64,000 nt of DNA from Serpula lacrymans var. lacrymans S7.9 (lineage: Eukaryota > Basidiomycota > Agaricomycetes > Boletales > Serpulaceae). Of this stretch, positions 22,560 through 36,688 are shown piece by piece. Positions within the stretch are counted from its first letter, which is position 1, and every line of letters begins with the position of its first letter. A model generated the notes under the pieces. That model worked only from the letters and a program-made list of their open reading frames with translations. It was not told the DNA's origin and made no database searches. A program made the position numbers and the translations under genes. The stretch lies in NCBI RefSeq assembly GCF_000218685.1, contig NW_006763296.1:1384907-1448906 (forward strand), given 5' to 3'.

Positions 22560-24458
22560 TTAATGAGAAGGAGTGCTGATTTGCTGTTGAGCATATTGAT
22601 TCTGATAATACTGAGCGTAATTGGCCGAATAATCCTGTTGACCGTAACCTGCTTGAGAGTAGCCCGAAGCGGGTTGACCACTCCATTGCGATGCACCGTA
22701 CTGTCCAGGGGCACCACTATAGCCAGGATAGCCTTGTTGAGGTGGACGATAGCCAACATTCTGCTGTGAAGTATTGTTATTGTTGGATGACTGCCAGACC
22801 TCCGGACGTCGCCAAGGGGGGATATTGGATCCGCCTGCCGTGATATCGTGTCCGCTGGTGGGTCCTGCCCAGGATGACTTAACGACATCTCCACCACCAC
22901 CTCTGCCACCTTCGCCGAGCTCCGCCATCAGGCTAGCATATTCCGAATCGAATCCTCCCTTGTTTGAAGGAGGTGAGGGGCCGCCAAGGGGGACAGCATT
23001 AGGGTCCTTGTTAACTGTGCAATCACGCGCCATATGACCAGCACTACCGCAAACACGACAGATGATGTTAGCAGTGAAATTGCGTTGTTCGGGACAATCA
23101 TATTTGCGGTGTCCTAGACCACCACAATTCTGACAAATTTGATTTTCATCGTCGCGAAGTGTACCATTCAATGCAGCCAGCTCGCGCAGTTGGTTGCGTT
23201 TGTGATCATTCTGGCCTTCAGGAGTGGATGCAGCCTAAATGGCACAAAATTAGGTTGCACAACAACAGCGATAGAGCATTTACTCACAGTTTCAATAACC
23301 CTGTTAATCATTTTCACGCAAGCTGCTACCTTTTCTTCGGTTTCGGCAAGAACGAGACAGTGAAGATCTTCCTCAGCATCATCGGCATATTGATCTGGGC
23401 GTGCTTTTCCTTCCTTTACGCTTCCTTTGCCTCGAATGCTAATCTTGGCCCCACTCTCCCTCTCCATTTTCTTCAAACTATTTCCACGAGGGCCCACAAG
23501 CAAACCAAAGAAATTGATTTCAGGGAACTCTTTTACGGGAATATAAACCTTTTCGGATGGACGTTGGGAACGCTTTTGCTGGTGATATTCAACTGGAGGG
23601 CGGAAATTGGGGTCGTTCTTCATAGCACGATCAACCAGCCTGATACGTTCATCTTCGAGCTTTTTGCGGTAGCGAACTTCACGGGTGTTAGTCCTGCGAC
23701 CATGAGCATCATAAGTTGGTGGAGGAGAAGGAGAACTAAAATGGGTTATAGATAAGTATAAGATCAATACAGGATAGAGTTACACATACCGTTCGCGCTC
23801 AGGAGGTATGAAATCGTTAAGCCTGAGTTTACGATTAATCTCTTCTAATCTGAGGTGAATGGCATAGTTATCGAGCTGAGCTTGCGAAACACCAGCGGCG
23901 GAAATTGCTGTGGGTAATCCAGGAATCTCAGTTTTAGCTTCGCCCCAACGGCTACGCCTCTTTCGGGGTCCATTTTGGTCAGCTAATATATCAATAGCAA
24001 AACACAATGCATCGAGGTTAGTATCATGGTTAGTGTTAGTGCATGGTAATCAAGTTCTGAGCTGTGTTTGTCGAAGACCTTTGGTTTAGGCATACAGCAG
24101 CTAGAAGGGTTCGAAGCAGCTACCAGGTCACAAGGACAAGAAATAGAATAGGGCGGCTGTGACAGGTTACTTGCCAAGAGCATACAACTTACCTTGAATG
24201 TCCGCAATAGGAGAATCATCTCTGCCTCTCCTTCCATCGGGCTCTTGCTGGTTGTGTCGGGGATAAGCAGAAGGAGAAGGCTGAGCAAGCTGAGGGGGGG
24301 CGGTTTCTCCAACAGGAGCAGGACCGAAACGACGACGTGTTCCGAGGGGAACTATGGATTAATTTAAAAATCAGTTGAACAAATGCCAGTAAAACTGAAT
24401 AGAGAATAAACATACCTTCATTTGTTCCTGTAACTTCTCTGGTTGCGGGCCTCCACAT
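22560..24458 (-). CDS. MSL5: Branchpoint-bridging protein SF1/BBP
   Basis: Nuclear splicing factor that binds the intron branch point and bridges to U2AF in the early spliceosome. Exon 1 starts [14 protein letters not shown]. The basic ULM-like segment RKRRSRWG is followed by the helix-hairpin region ([44 protein letters not shown]). The KH-QUA2 domain is [19 protein letters not shown] with the [11 protein letters not shown] loop. Two CCHC zinc knuckles follow: [14 protein letters not shown] and [14 protein letters not shown]. The tail is Gly/Pro/Gln/Tyr-rich ([15 protein letters not shown]). All family domains are in order. The start codon and exon joins up to the KH domain are read from splice signals. 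It is divergent from XPB, with 253 bp between ATGs. Confidence 0.94.
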
Positions 24459-24711
24459 TCTGCAATATACAAGAAAGCAACGGAGCTGGATGAAGGCGAC
24501 GGTGGAGGAAGACGGACGGAAGTGAGAGAAATGGGAAATTGGGCTCAGGTGGTTTCTGAATATATTCAATCTCCGCTTAAATTTGACCTTGCTTACAATG
24601 AGGACCAACGGTACCGACCGACATTGGCAGGCTTGTCTGCGACAGTCATCTCTACATCTTCATTTGTTCTTCCACTTGCGTTATCTGCTCATTGCTTGAG
24701 AGATATCACAC

Positions 24712-28100
<3,389 letters not shown>

Positions 28101-28964
28101 TTATGGGGGACAAGTGAAGGTGGCATGATCTGGTTCATCAGTGCCTTCTCATGTCGTTAAACTTTGTATATTAGGTAGATTCATGTAATGGGATCGTTAT
28201 GGAAGTGTTAATAGAGCAGAGGTGGTATGTAATACATAATACACATGGAATCGATGTCATACTAATGGGGTTCATGGGATGGATAGACAGGCGGGGTTAA
28301 AAGAGAAAGGAGAGGAGAAAGGCCGTCGCAGCGGGGGGCCTCGTTTGGGAGGGCGAGGGGGCAGGAGAGCCAGGGCACCAACCAGGCTGTGGCGCTAAAT
28401 GAGACCCTCGATGAGATTTGGAAGAACGAGCGAAAAGAGCGATGTGAATTGCCGTATGAGAAGAGCAGCCACGGCTGTCCGAAAGTAGGGTGAGACCTGG
28501 GGACTAGACTCTTGGCTCATGTTGGACGGGGACGGGTCCTGGATGAGGAGGTAGTTCGACCGTTCGAGATCGTTTCTGTTTCTCTGCAGACCATCATGGC
28601 ACCATCGATATCATAGAACATGCATGGGCTCAGGATGCTTGTGTATGTTGCATGTGTTGACCCTATGTTTTAGAGACAGCCTGGTCTGCGCTGGACAGCA
28701 CGGCACCGCCCGGCTGAGGTGGCTGGGTTTGAACCTTGCCTGCGGAGGTTCTATGGCCGAAGCATTGGGTCTGGCCTGTCGACCCCGATCGAATCCCGGC
28801 TGGTGCTGATACACGCACCAACAAATAGTATTAATCCTGACCGATGCTACCAAGTTACATCCGGACAATCCCTTTTATATGTTCTTCCTGCTTTCTCTCC
28901 ATCCACACCTTTTCTCCTCCTAGTCTTCCCCATTCCTTTCCTATCCCTCCACTCCTCTCCCCCA
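28101..28964. other. Intergenic region with GC-rich block and B-box-like matches
   Basis: 3' flank of XPB and 5' region of the bZIP gene. 28310-28400 is G-rich. Minus-strand 28725-28800 carries two sequences resembling tRNA B boxes (GGTTCAAACCC and ATTCGATCGGG), but neither forms a T-stem, so no tRNA is called. The last 100 bp before 28965 are C/T-rich, as in many fungal 5' UTRs. Confidence 0.4.
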
Positions 28965-30057
28965 ATGTCCTCAAAGCGTGGACGCAAGAGAAACGACAAC
29001 CTCCCCCCTAATCGTGCAAGGGACGTCCAGAGAGCCTTTCGTGCCCGCCGCGCTGCCCATCTGCAGGTATGTCGCCATCCTTCACCTCCTCTTTTTCGCC
29101 TTCTTACATGCCCTTTTCGCCCTCTCACAGGCTCTGGAACTCCGCGTTGCAGAACTAGAGGAGGAAAACAACTGTCTGCGGGCTGCTTTGAACCTTCCCC
29201 CAGCTAGCCGCCCATCCCTTGGCAAAGGACCAACCGGCAAAGATAAACCAAAGTCCATAGATGACTTGCAGTCCCACCACCCGTCTTCGATGAGCCGTGA
29301 TTCCTCGTCAGCTGCAGAGTCGCCTTCCCCCACGAGGACGGATTCGGTCTCGCCTTCCATCATCACAAACTCCATGCGCGCATCTCCTCGGAATCTGTCG
29401 GTCATGGAGCCCACCGCATGGGAAGACAGCATGATCATGACCGACCAGCAGCAGCAAGCCCCCCAACAGCAGCACCAGCCCCCACCAGAGCCGCAGATTT
29501 CCTCGTCGTCGACTCCCTATCATTTACCTGCTGTGTCTGCGCCTATGCTGAAAAAGAATGCGCAGCAGTTTACGTTTCCGAATCCCATGTCTACCTCTTC
29601 CAGGAACTCGATGTCAAACAGCATCTACATGCCTCCTTCGCAATCTAGCTTTTCGCACACTGCCGATAGACCTATGGGTGGCGGATATAACGACATGAGT
29701 TATCTATTGCGTGAAGATACGCACCACCACTATTCCTATTCGCAGCCATCCTTCTCTCCGGCTGACCACAACATGCAAACACACCCGGCAAGTGCTCAGC
29801 AGCCCATGCATCAGCAGACGCATGCATCGCACCGTGAGCCTGCGGCCCAACCTCCGCCCACTTTACCATTTCCTCACCGGCGTTCGGTTACGGAACCGCA
29901 AGGATACCGTACAATCACCAATCAGTTGCCACATCTCCCTAATCCTGTGCAACAGGCGCATGGGATACGTCTACCGTCTCCACCTACACTGCACGACGTG
30001 AACGGACCACGACATGCGTACACCAATACAGGATCACGCATGAACGTGCTACCGTGA
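28965..30057 (+). CDS. bZIP transcription factor, unclassified
   Basis: DNA-binding bZIP protein. The basic region is PPNRARDVQRAFRARRAAHLQ (N-x7-R type, with extra Q-R-A-F as in AP-1/Pap1/Yap-like factors), at residues 15-35. An intron (29067-29130) falls exactly at the basic/zipper junction. The zipper is short (ALELRVAELEEENNCLRAALN, about three heptads). The rest is Ser-, Pro-, Gln- and His-rich with polyglutamine (QQQQAPQQQHQ), typical of an activation region. No Yap-type cysteine-rich domains were seen, so an oxidative-stress role is not supported. It also lacks the HAPB-type N-terminus of HapX factors. Target genes cannot be inferred. 5' UTR is C/T-rich. Confidence 0.82.
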
Positions 30058-30888
30058 ACGGATCGAGTGGCGTCTGTGTTTCCTTTTAGTCTTTTGCAAA
30101 GCATTTTATCTGGTCCGCACTGGGCAATCAATGTTACTGGTATCATTCCATCGAACGATCGAAAGCGCTGCTCTGTATCTCTACTGTCTGATAGTTGAAT
30201 TTTCTCTGGGTTACGTGGTCTCTCGTATATTAGATGTACACGCAATAGTATCTAATCGTTTACACTAATTGCACGGACGAACATACGATAGCTCGACAAG
30301 ATGCCTGTGTGCCCTGTACGGTTGTCGATCTACTATATTTCCTGTCTGTTCTGCAGACATGTAACTTGAAAATCTGCGATAGACTGGGATCTATATTGGG
30401 ATCGGACGTAATCGTCAATGGCAAGGCACGGCACAGCCGCTCGCCAACTTAAGTAGCCCTTCTCTCACGTGAGTTTCGGTCCCTACGTTAATTGCTAATG
30501 CTCCCGCTTCAGGAACTCGACAGTCTGCTCAGAGTTTGCCATAACCCGCTCTTCATAACACCTACAATGTGCTGGCAGTGACAGCATTAGCCTTTTAATG
30601 TCCTGGTCACCAGTGAAACGCTGCTGTCCTCGTGATTGTTTTTTTTTTGCAGCCCACGATCTGCCGCCTGCCGGGATTCAATCTTACCCCTCCCGGAAAC
30701 TTTCCACCGCGATCTCGTCAAAATCCCGACTTTTCAGGAGCTCGGGATGTCATAATCATGATTTCGCAAGCCCATCTAACCCAGGTGCAACCGCTATCTC
30801 ACTTTGTTAGCACTGTACTTTGTCGAAAACTTGGTATCTACAATTAGCATGGCATCTTCCTTGAAAGTCATTGCAGTGACGTCTGCCA
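30058..30888. other. Convergent intergenic region, bZIP 3' and UNG 3'
   Basis: No conserved frame found. A 9-nt T run lies near 30640. Several sub-70-codon frames lack features and were not accepted. Confidence 0.45.
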
Positions 30889-32461
30889 TCACGCACTCTC
30901 GTCAGTCACCGGTTTGTCCAGATCGCACCAGTCTACCGTGCCCTCGCGCCCGTATCTCCTCTCTAGCCACTCGTTCGCCGTCTTAAAATGGCCGTTTCCT
31001 ATAAACCCTTTGTGTGCACTGAAAGGGGAGGGATGCTACATCAAGTTAGTCAGAGCGGGACAAAAATCGGGGGAAAAAAGTTCATGATCCGTACAGCGCT
31101 CTTGAGTATCAGATGTTTCGTCTGATGCGGGCCCGACCACAAGTCAGCACTTGGTTTAGCCTCTGGAAAAAATCTTTGCCTCAAGCCTAACTCACCTCGT
31201 TCAACTTGGCAACCCGTTTCGCAGCCCAGGCTCCCCATGCTAGAAAAACGACACCGCGACCAATTCCGCTGACGTCGGAGTCCCCGTTCGCAAGATTGGC
31301 GCCGCCATACCTATCCACGACATCGACCACTTTATCAGTAAATTCTTCCCAGCCTTTGCCAGAATGGGAGCCAGCCTGGCCAGCCTTTACGGTCAGACAG
31401 GTGTTGAGCATGAGGACGCCATTATCTGCCCACGTCGCTAGGTTGCTTATCGCAGCGGTCGAGAAGGGAGGTCATTAATTAGTACAGAGAACCTCGGAAC
31501 TTGACAAATATTTACCCATGCTTTGGTGGCTCAAATGCAGGGTACTCTGCCTTGATCTCGGCGTATATCTAACGTTCTTTAGTGAGGATACAAGAGCGCA
31601 GATAATCAGAACAAGATGAGCGCTGCTTACATTCCTTAAGGATGGTGGGACTGCCACACCTTTCGGCACGGAGAAGCAGAGCCCTGTGATGGCAGGAACA
31701 GGTCTTTAGCATATTTCGGGCAACTAACAATGGCAGAAAAAAACTTGCCATGCGCCTGATTAGGGCCGTGGTAAGGGTCTTGCCCCACTATCACAACTTT
31801 TACTTTTCCTAGCGGTGTATTAGACCATGAATAGATGTTTCTCGCTTTATGAATACCGATGGTTATGAGCACTGTGCTTGATTCATAATACGGCACATAC
31901 GGGATGGATACACCTTGAGTGTTTTGGCACTATCACTGGGGCCTTTGACACCTTCTTCCCATAGAAACCGCTTTAGTGATATGAAGTAGGGCTTTTTGAT
32001 CTCATCTTTGAGCACCTTGAGCCTGGAGAGGCAAGGGGGTTCACAGAGGCCCAATTAGTCAGACGGACGAATCTTAATGACCGTACCCACCAACTCTTTC
32101 CCATGCAGTCACACTCCAACTTCAGGAGGTCCTTGTGCTCTTCTGGTAAAGAAGCTATGTACTGAGATAAAGAAAATGGGATGGAGTTCAGGCGCTGAGT
32201 CCCCAGTCTGGTTGTTATTTTGTTCAAGTTTGAGCTGGACCCCGAAGCGGTCAGCTTCATCTTCTTCGCCGCTGGTTGTGACCCTTTGTCAGTCTGAGAT
32301 CCTGGAAACATATCCATCAGAGTGCGCTGCCTCTTCGTCCCTGTTGTGGTAGCTATCACCGTGTCCTCGGTTCCCTCCTTGCCACTGAGCGCATTGGATT
32401 GAACTGAAATTACGGTGGATTCCACATCCTCAAGATAGACGACGCGTTTTTCATCCGCCAT
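30889..32461 (-). CDS. UNG1: Uracil-DNA glycosylase, family 1
   Basis: Removes uracil from DNA, the first step of base-excision repair. The N-terminus is disordered and contains [10 protein letters not shown], similar to the PCNA-binding box of human UNG2, and KKMKL, a possible nuclear signal. The catalytic core has [33 protein letters not shown] (water-activating Asp and His), [33 protein letters not shown] and [17 protein letters not shown] (the minor-groove intercalation loop, with Phe in place of the usual Leu). The C-terminus [14 protein letters not shown] fits the family; I traced it to the stop at 30889-30891. Divergent from dolichol kinase over about 40-150 bp, depending on that gene's uncertain start. 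Confidence 0.94.
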
Positions 32462-32498
32462 GATGCAAAACAGACGATTTCAGAGGTATACTCACGGT

Positions 32499-35400
32499 AT
32501 GGAGTCGTCAAACGCGGTCGTTCTGGTTTTCGTTTAGATTCTAAAGCCACGTTTGTGGTGAGTTCGCCGCGGTTGCGCTAATAGCTCGCTAAAATAATCT
32601 CGGTGCTTTTTGCTTGTTCTTGTTTCCCGTCTGCCACGCCTCCATAGTCAATATTATTGCTGCAAAGCCGGACACCTCTTCATCACTTGCCAAGCTGCCT
32701 CGCTCACATTCTTCACCTTCCCCGCCATCGTCTAGGAATGCAGCAAGTGGGCGTTCGGACACGAATTCGAGAAGGTTCTTGGGTGTGCGTTCGGTGAAAA
32801 GGCGTCATGAGTCGTTTGGTGCCGTTTCTGCGGAGCCTCCGGACTCCAATGTGGAACTGAGTACGACGTATCATGCTGGATCGTCAAGGTAGCATCTTTA
32901 AAAAAAATTACTGTAATGCATGCTTAAGTACCTGTACAGCTCTGCGTCTGGCAGCGACACCGCCGAAGAGGATACGGATGAGGAGGTGCGATTCAACCGC
33001 GGAAGGTCGAACTCACAGAAGGGTTTGCGAAAGAGCAATAGCGCTCGAAAGAAGAAAGTTCACGCTTCGCCCATGAACAGGACTCTTAGCCCAGTTCTTG
33101 CAGAACACATCGATGTAAAACCTAATGTGTCCAGCGCTGCTCATCGCAGACAGTCGTTTACACGCTCGCGGTCACCCCATGTTCGAACACTAGGCCACAA
33201 TGCCGGTAACGGTATCGGTCCACACCCCTTTTCTCCTTCCCCTTTATCTCATCGACATAGGTCCTTGCCGCAACTCTATAGTGTGTTGTCTATGGTGCTC
33301 TCTCTGCAAGTTCCTCTGCCCTTTATTGGTACTTGGACTGTATGTATGGATACAAGAAAAGCTGGGGAATCTGTTTTACTTTTGGGAACTCTGTTGTACA
33401 TGGACTGGAAAATCTCGGGAACACTGTTAGACTCGCGTGGATCCGATCCATCGCTATCTCTAGGTTGATTTACTACCTCTCATTTGTCGTGACGTGTCTG
33501 ATTTTGTGATTATAGAACTCTATACTCTCATCATTATCTCCTTTATTTATATTGTGTGGACACACTCCTCACTCACAAGAACTAGCTCCACTCCCTCATC
33601 AACTTCAAGTATACCAGAACAGCTGCGCACTTCACCGTCTCCTCGCGTTGAAGCTCGCGAAAATAGGCGTCATACTGTTCATTCTCCTCCCGGTGGCATC
33701 CCAAGAAAGTCTCACTTTAGCTTTGCATGGATGACTGTCCCCAAAAATTATAGGTGCGATTTGTCTCCTTTCCTAGAAGAAGCATGATCTGATCAAAACG
33801 TCAACAGGGAGTCTTCGGATGATGGTATCTTGACAGGCTTCCTTCTCGGGCCTATCATCGCATCAGCCATGCTCTACTCTTCGCTACAGCAAGCCGCATC
33901 AGCATCTTCACCAGACTATAGCCCGCTGCCTCGGGCATGGAGAATAGAAGAGCCTCGCGTATTACTCAACGCACGCTCTCCCCCTTCTGCTCTCGACGCC
34001 CTAGTTTTATCTCGCGAGAGTCTCGTCAACTTGGCTACGTTCTGTTCTTTTACGCTGTTGTCGCAGGTATGCGCTTCCTGGTGGTTCGAAGCTCGATGTT
34101 CGAAACGCAAGAATGTCCCTGAAGGCGAGCGGGGGTCGGTTCCTCGGAGTGAATTGCTCCGGACGTGGAACTATATCTTATTCACATATACTTTCACTTT
34201 AATCGCTTTGGGTATTCGGGCAGCATTGTCTCATTGGGAAATTAGTATCTGGCAGCGTACGCACCATCCATCGTTGTATCCTCTAATGTGTGCGTTTAGC
34301 TAAGGACTTTTGATTTTCTTTCAGACATAAGTTACTTTGACATCATTGTCTTTTCATTATTCTATCAATTTTGTCTCTATATTGCCATTCGTTTGGCCCA
34401 TCGTGGATTCACTCTCGGAGAGTTAGCTCTAGTGTGCTTTGGCGGGCTGGCTATATGTACCGAGCTTTTAAATTTAACTAGGGCGCGGGTTCGTTCCTCC
34501 TATCTTAACTGTTACTCCATTGCGACTTTTCTGATGGAAACATGGATGTAGATATGGCCAGTTGCTACGCCGTTCATCAAAACATATCGCCTTCCCACCC
34601 CTCTTCTTATTTTTCAGATAGCGCTTGTCGCTGGGTCCTTTCTCACCGGATTTCTTTTGTCCCCCCTACTCGTTCTCTCAAGGCACATCGCGCAGAAGCC
34701 GGTACACCGTCTCCGCTTTCCTCAGGAGAAGCAGCGTCACCGACGTGCATTAGCTGCTGGATTCTACATCGGCACTATCGTCATAGTCGGGGGTCTCATT
34801 GGGGCGTGGACGTGGTGGAGTCTAGGCCGGCGTGATCCATGGCTTTGGACCATCTTCTGGCTTCTTGAGGGAAGGAAAAAATGGAGTCGTCCGATGTTGC
34901 TCGTGTATTGGGGACTCTTGGGAAGCATCAGTGTTGCGGCATGGAATAGGCAGTTGTCAAGGTCGAGGAGATACCGTCCCCGGAATACAACAAGTGGATC
35001 GGGAGACATTGTTGTTCCGGGACCGGCGAATAATAACCAGGTGTTCACCGAGACGACTTCAGTCCCATCCTCACCGGCAGGTGCTCTGGGGCTGAATTTC
35101 CCTAATTTGCCGAATTTGCCGAACCTGTCGAATTTACCCAACAGTGCGCAGGTGTCGAACGTCGCAACAGACCTTCTCGATGCTGCAGATAAGCATGTGC
35201 CAACCCTTGGCCTCAACGCCAGACGCAAGTTCTTCCACGCGTTGGCTGTCGTGATGTTTCTTCCTGGCGTGGCGTTTGATGTAAGCTATGTTGATGTTTG
35301 CCTCCGGCCAGAAATTAATGCGATGATGGCAGCCTGCTTTTACGCACCTGTCATTCAGTGCTGCTTTTGCCTTGTTTACTTTTGCAGAATATGTGCGGTA

Positions 35401-36026
35401 TTTTGCGATCTATCCTTTCGGAGCTGTCGTGCATCTCTTCATGAACGAGTTCCTGGACCACAAAGATAGCGGAACGGCGATACTAAGCCATTTTTATCTC
35501 TTGACAGGATGTGCTGGCTCGTTGTGGCTGGAAGGGTATGAGATGGTACACATATGCAAGTGGCGTGAGCTAACGATGTGCCAGGCCCCATCAGATTCTG
35601 CAGTATACTGGCATTCTAGCGCTGGGAGTAGGGGATGCCCTTGTCAGTATTTCCAGATGGTTCGATGTGAATGGAGTACTGATGGGTAGCTGCAGGCGTC
35701 TATAGTTGGCAAGCGGATTGGAAAGCACCGATGGTCGCCCAGTACGTCGAAAACGCTTGAAGGCAGCGCGGCATTCACGCTATCGATTGTGGCATGTGTG
35801 TGGATCTTGCGGATTTGCGGCTTGACAGAGGATTTTTCGGTGGGTTTGCCATCACGAGCAGGTCATCGGCGTGGAGTGGCTGAACGGCACTTTTTCATTA
35901 TAGATCGTGAGGTACACGGCTGTAGTAGCGCTGTCTTCCGCGTTGGAGGCGCTCTCTGACCAGAACGACAATTTAACGCTGCCGTTGTATATGTGGAGTA
36001 TGTTGGTAGTTGCCGATGTTTGTTAG
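32499..36026 (+). CDS. SEC59: Dolichol kinase (Sec59 family), polytopic ER membrane protein
   Basis: CTP-dependent phosphorylation of dolichol in the ER, needed for N-glycosylation, O-mannosylation and GPI anchors. The first half has a disordered basic region (EEDTDEEVRFNRGRSNS) and several membrane helices. The conserved catalytic end is RRKFFHALAVVMFLPG, YVRYFAIYPFGAVVHLFMNEFLD, GILALGVGDALASIVGKRIG and HRWS...SKTLEGS, the CTP-binding motif. The C-terminus ends in YMWSMLVVADVC. The 5' end is uncertain: the frame that leads into SSLAKLPRSHSS has no ATG. I propose a short first exon at 32499 (MESSNA) joined after GCAAAG, but its donor is weak. A 9-nt PNL repeat sits at 35101-35141. Divergent from UNG. 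Confidence 0.85.
35101..35141 (+). repeat. Short tandem 9-nt repeat inside dolichol kinase
   Basis: Four and a half units encode P-N-L repeats just before the first conserved kinase block. They lie in a loop and are probably length-variable. Confidence 0.6.
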
Positions 36027-36688
36027 CTTCGTAATAGTAGAGCAATGGACAGTTTAGGGACAAGGGCTCGATGCCTGAACAGCGAAGTGTGCAGCAATAT
36101 TGAGGTTGAGTAATATGTGCCACAGGGTGGTGTGTTGACAGCACTCTGATTGTTACGGTACATGCGATAGAAGTTCTAGATGTCCGGTGTCCGTTCCGAT
36201 GGAGGTGGTTACCCCACTCCGGCCAGATATGCGGGGAAAGGCCCCGTAAAGGCAGGCGACGGCACCGAAACTGCCCGATATGGGGTGTGTAACGGCAATA
36301 GAAGCAGTGACGTCAGACAGTGGTTAGGGCTTGGAGTGCTTAGTCATCCACGAAAAGGTGCTTTCAGGCAAAGAGAATAATGCGCGTACATTGATTTGAA
36401 CCCTTCCTTTAAACCTGGACTACCAAAACCAGCTCTGCTCCTTGGCTCTCCCGCCAACGCAGCTCTCATCCTTCTCTTCCACCACCACAAGCCCAGTCTC
36501 ATTTTATCTGGCATTTCTCTAGGCGAACACCGGGCTATCCTGGATCGTGTCAGTCTTGTTTGATTTCTCGCCTTTCTTCACAGCCATGATTTGATTCATT
36601 ATCGTACTAATCTTCCAGCTCTTCTTTCCTTACGGCTGGGATATTAACCCGGCGTTGATTCACGATAGAAACAGATTTTACTCCGTCC
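36027..36688. other. Intergenic region upstream of hybrid histidine kinase
   Basis: Includes the 3' flank of dolichol kinase. A small GC hairpin (CGGGG-AAAGG-CCCCG) is at about 36231-36246. The last 250 bp are C/T-rich leader sequence before ATG 36689. Confidence 0.4.

Noticed and set aside
28725..28800. Possible tRNA gene on the minus strand
   Set aside because: A B-box-like string is present, but the T-stem bases do not pair and no acceptor or anticodon stem could be drawn.
32614..32892. Dolichol kinase start at 32614
   Set aside because: The codon there is TTG, and no ATG occurs in that frame. A spliced upstream start is more likely.
36231..36246. GC hairpin as a possible regulatory or terminator element
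   Set aside because: A five-base-pair stem is too small to mean much, and intrinsic terminators are not expected in a fungal nuclear gene.
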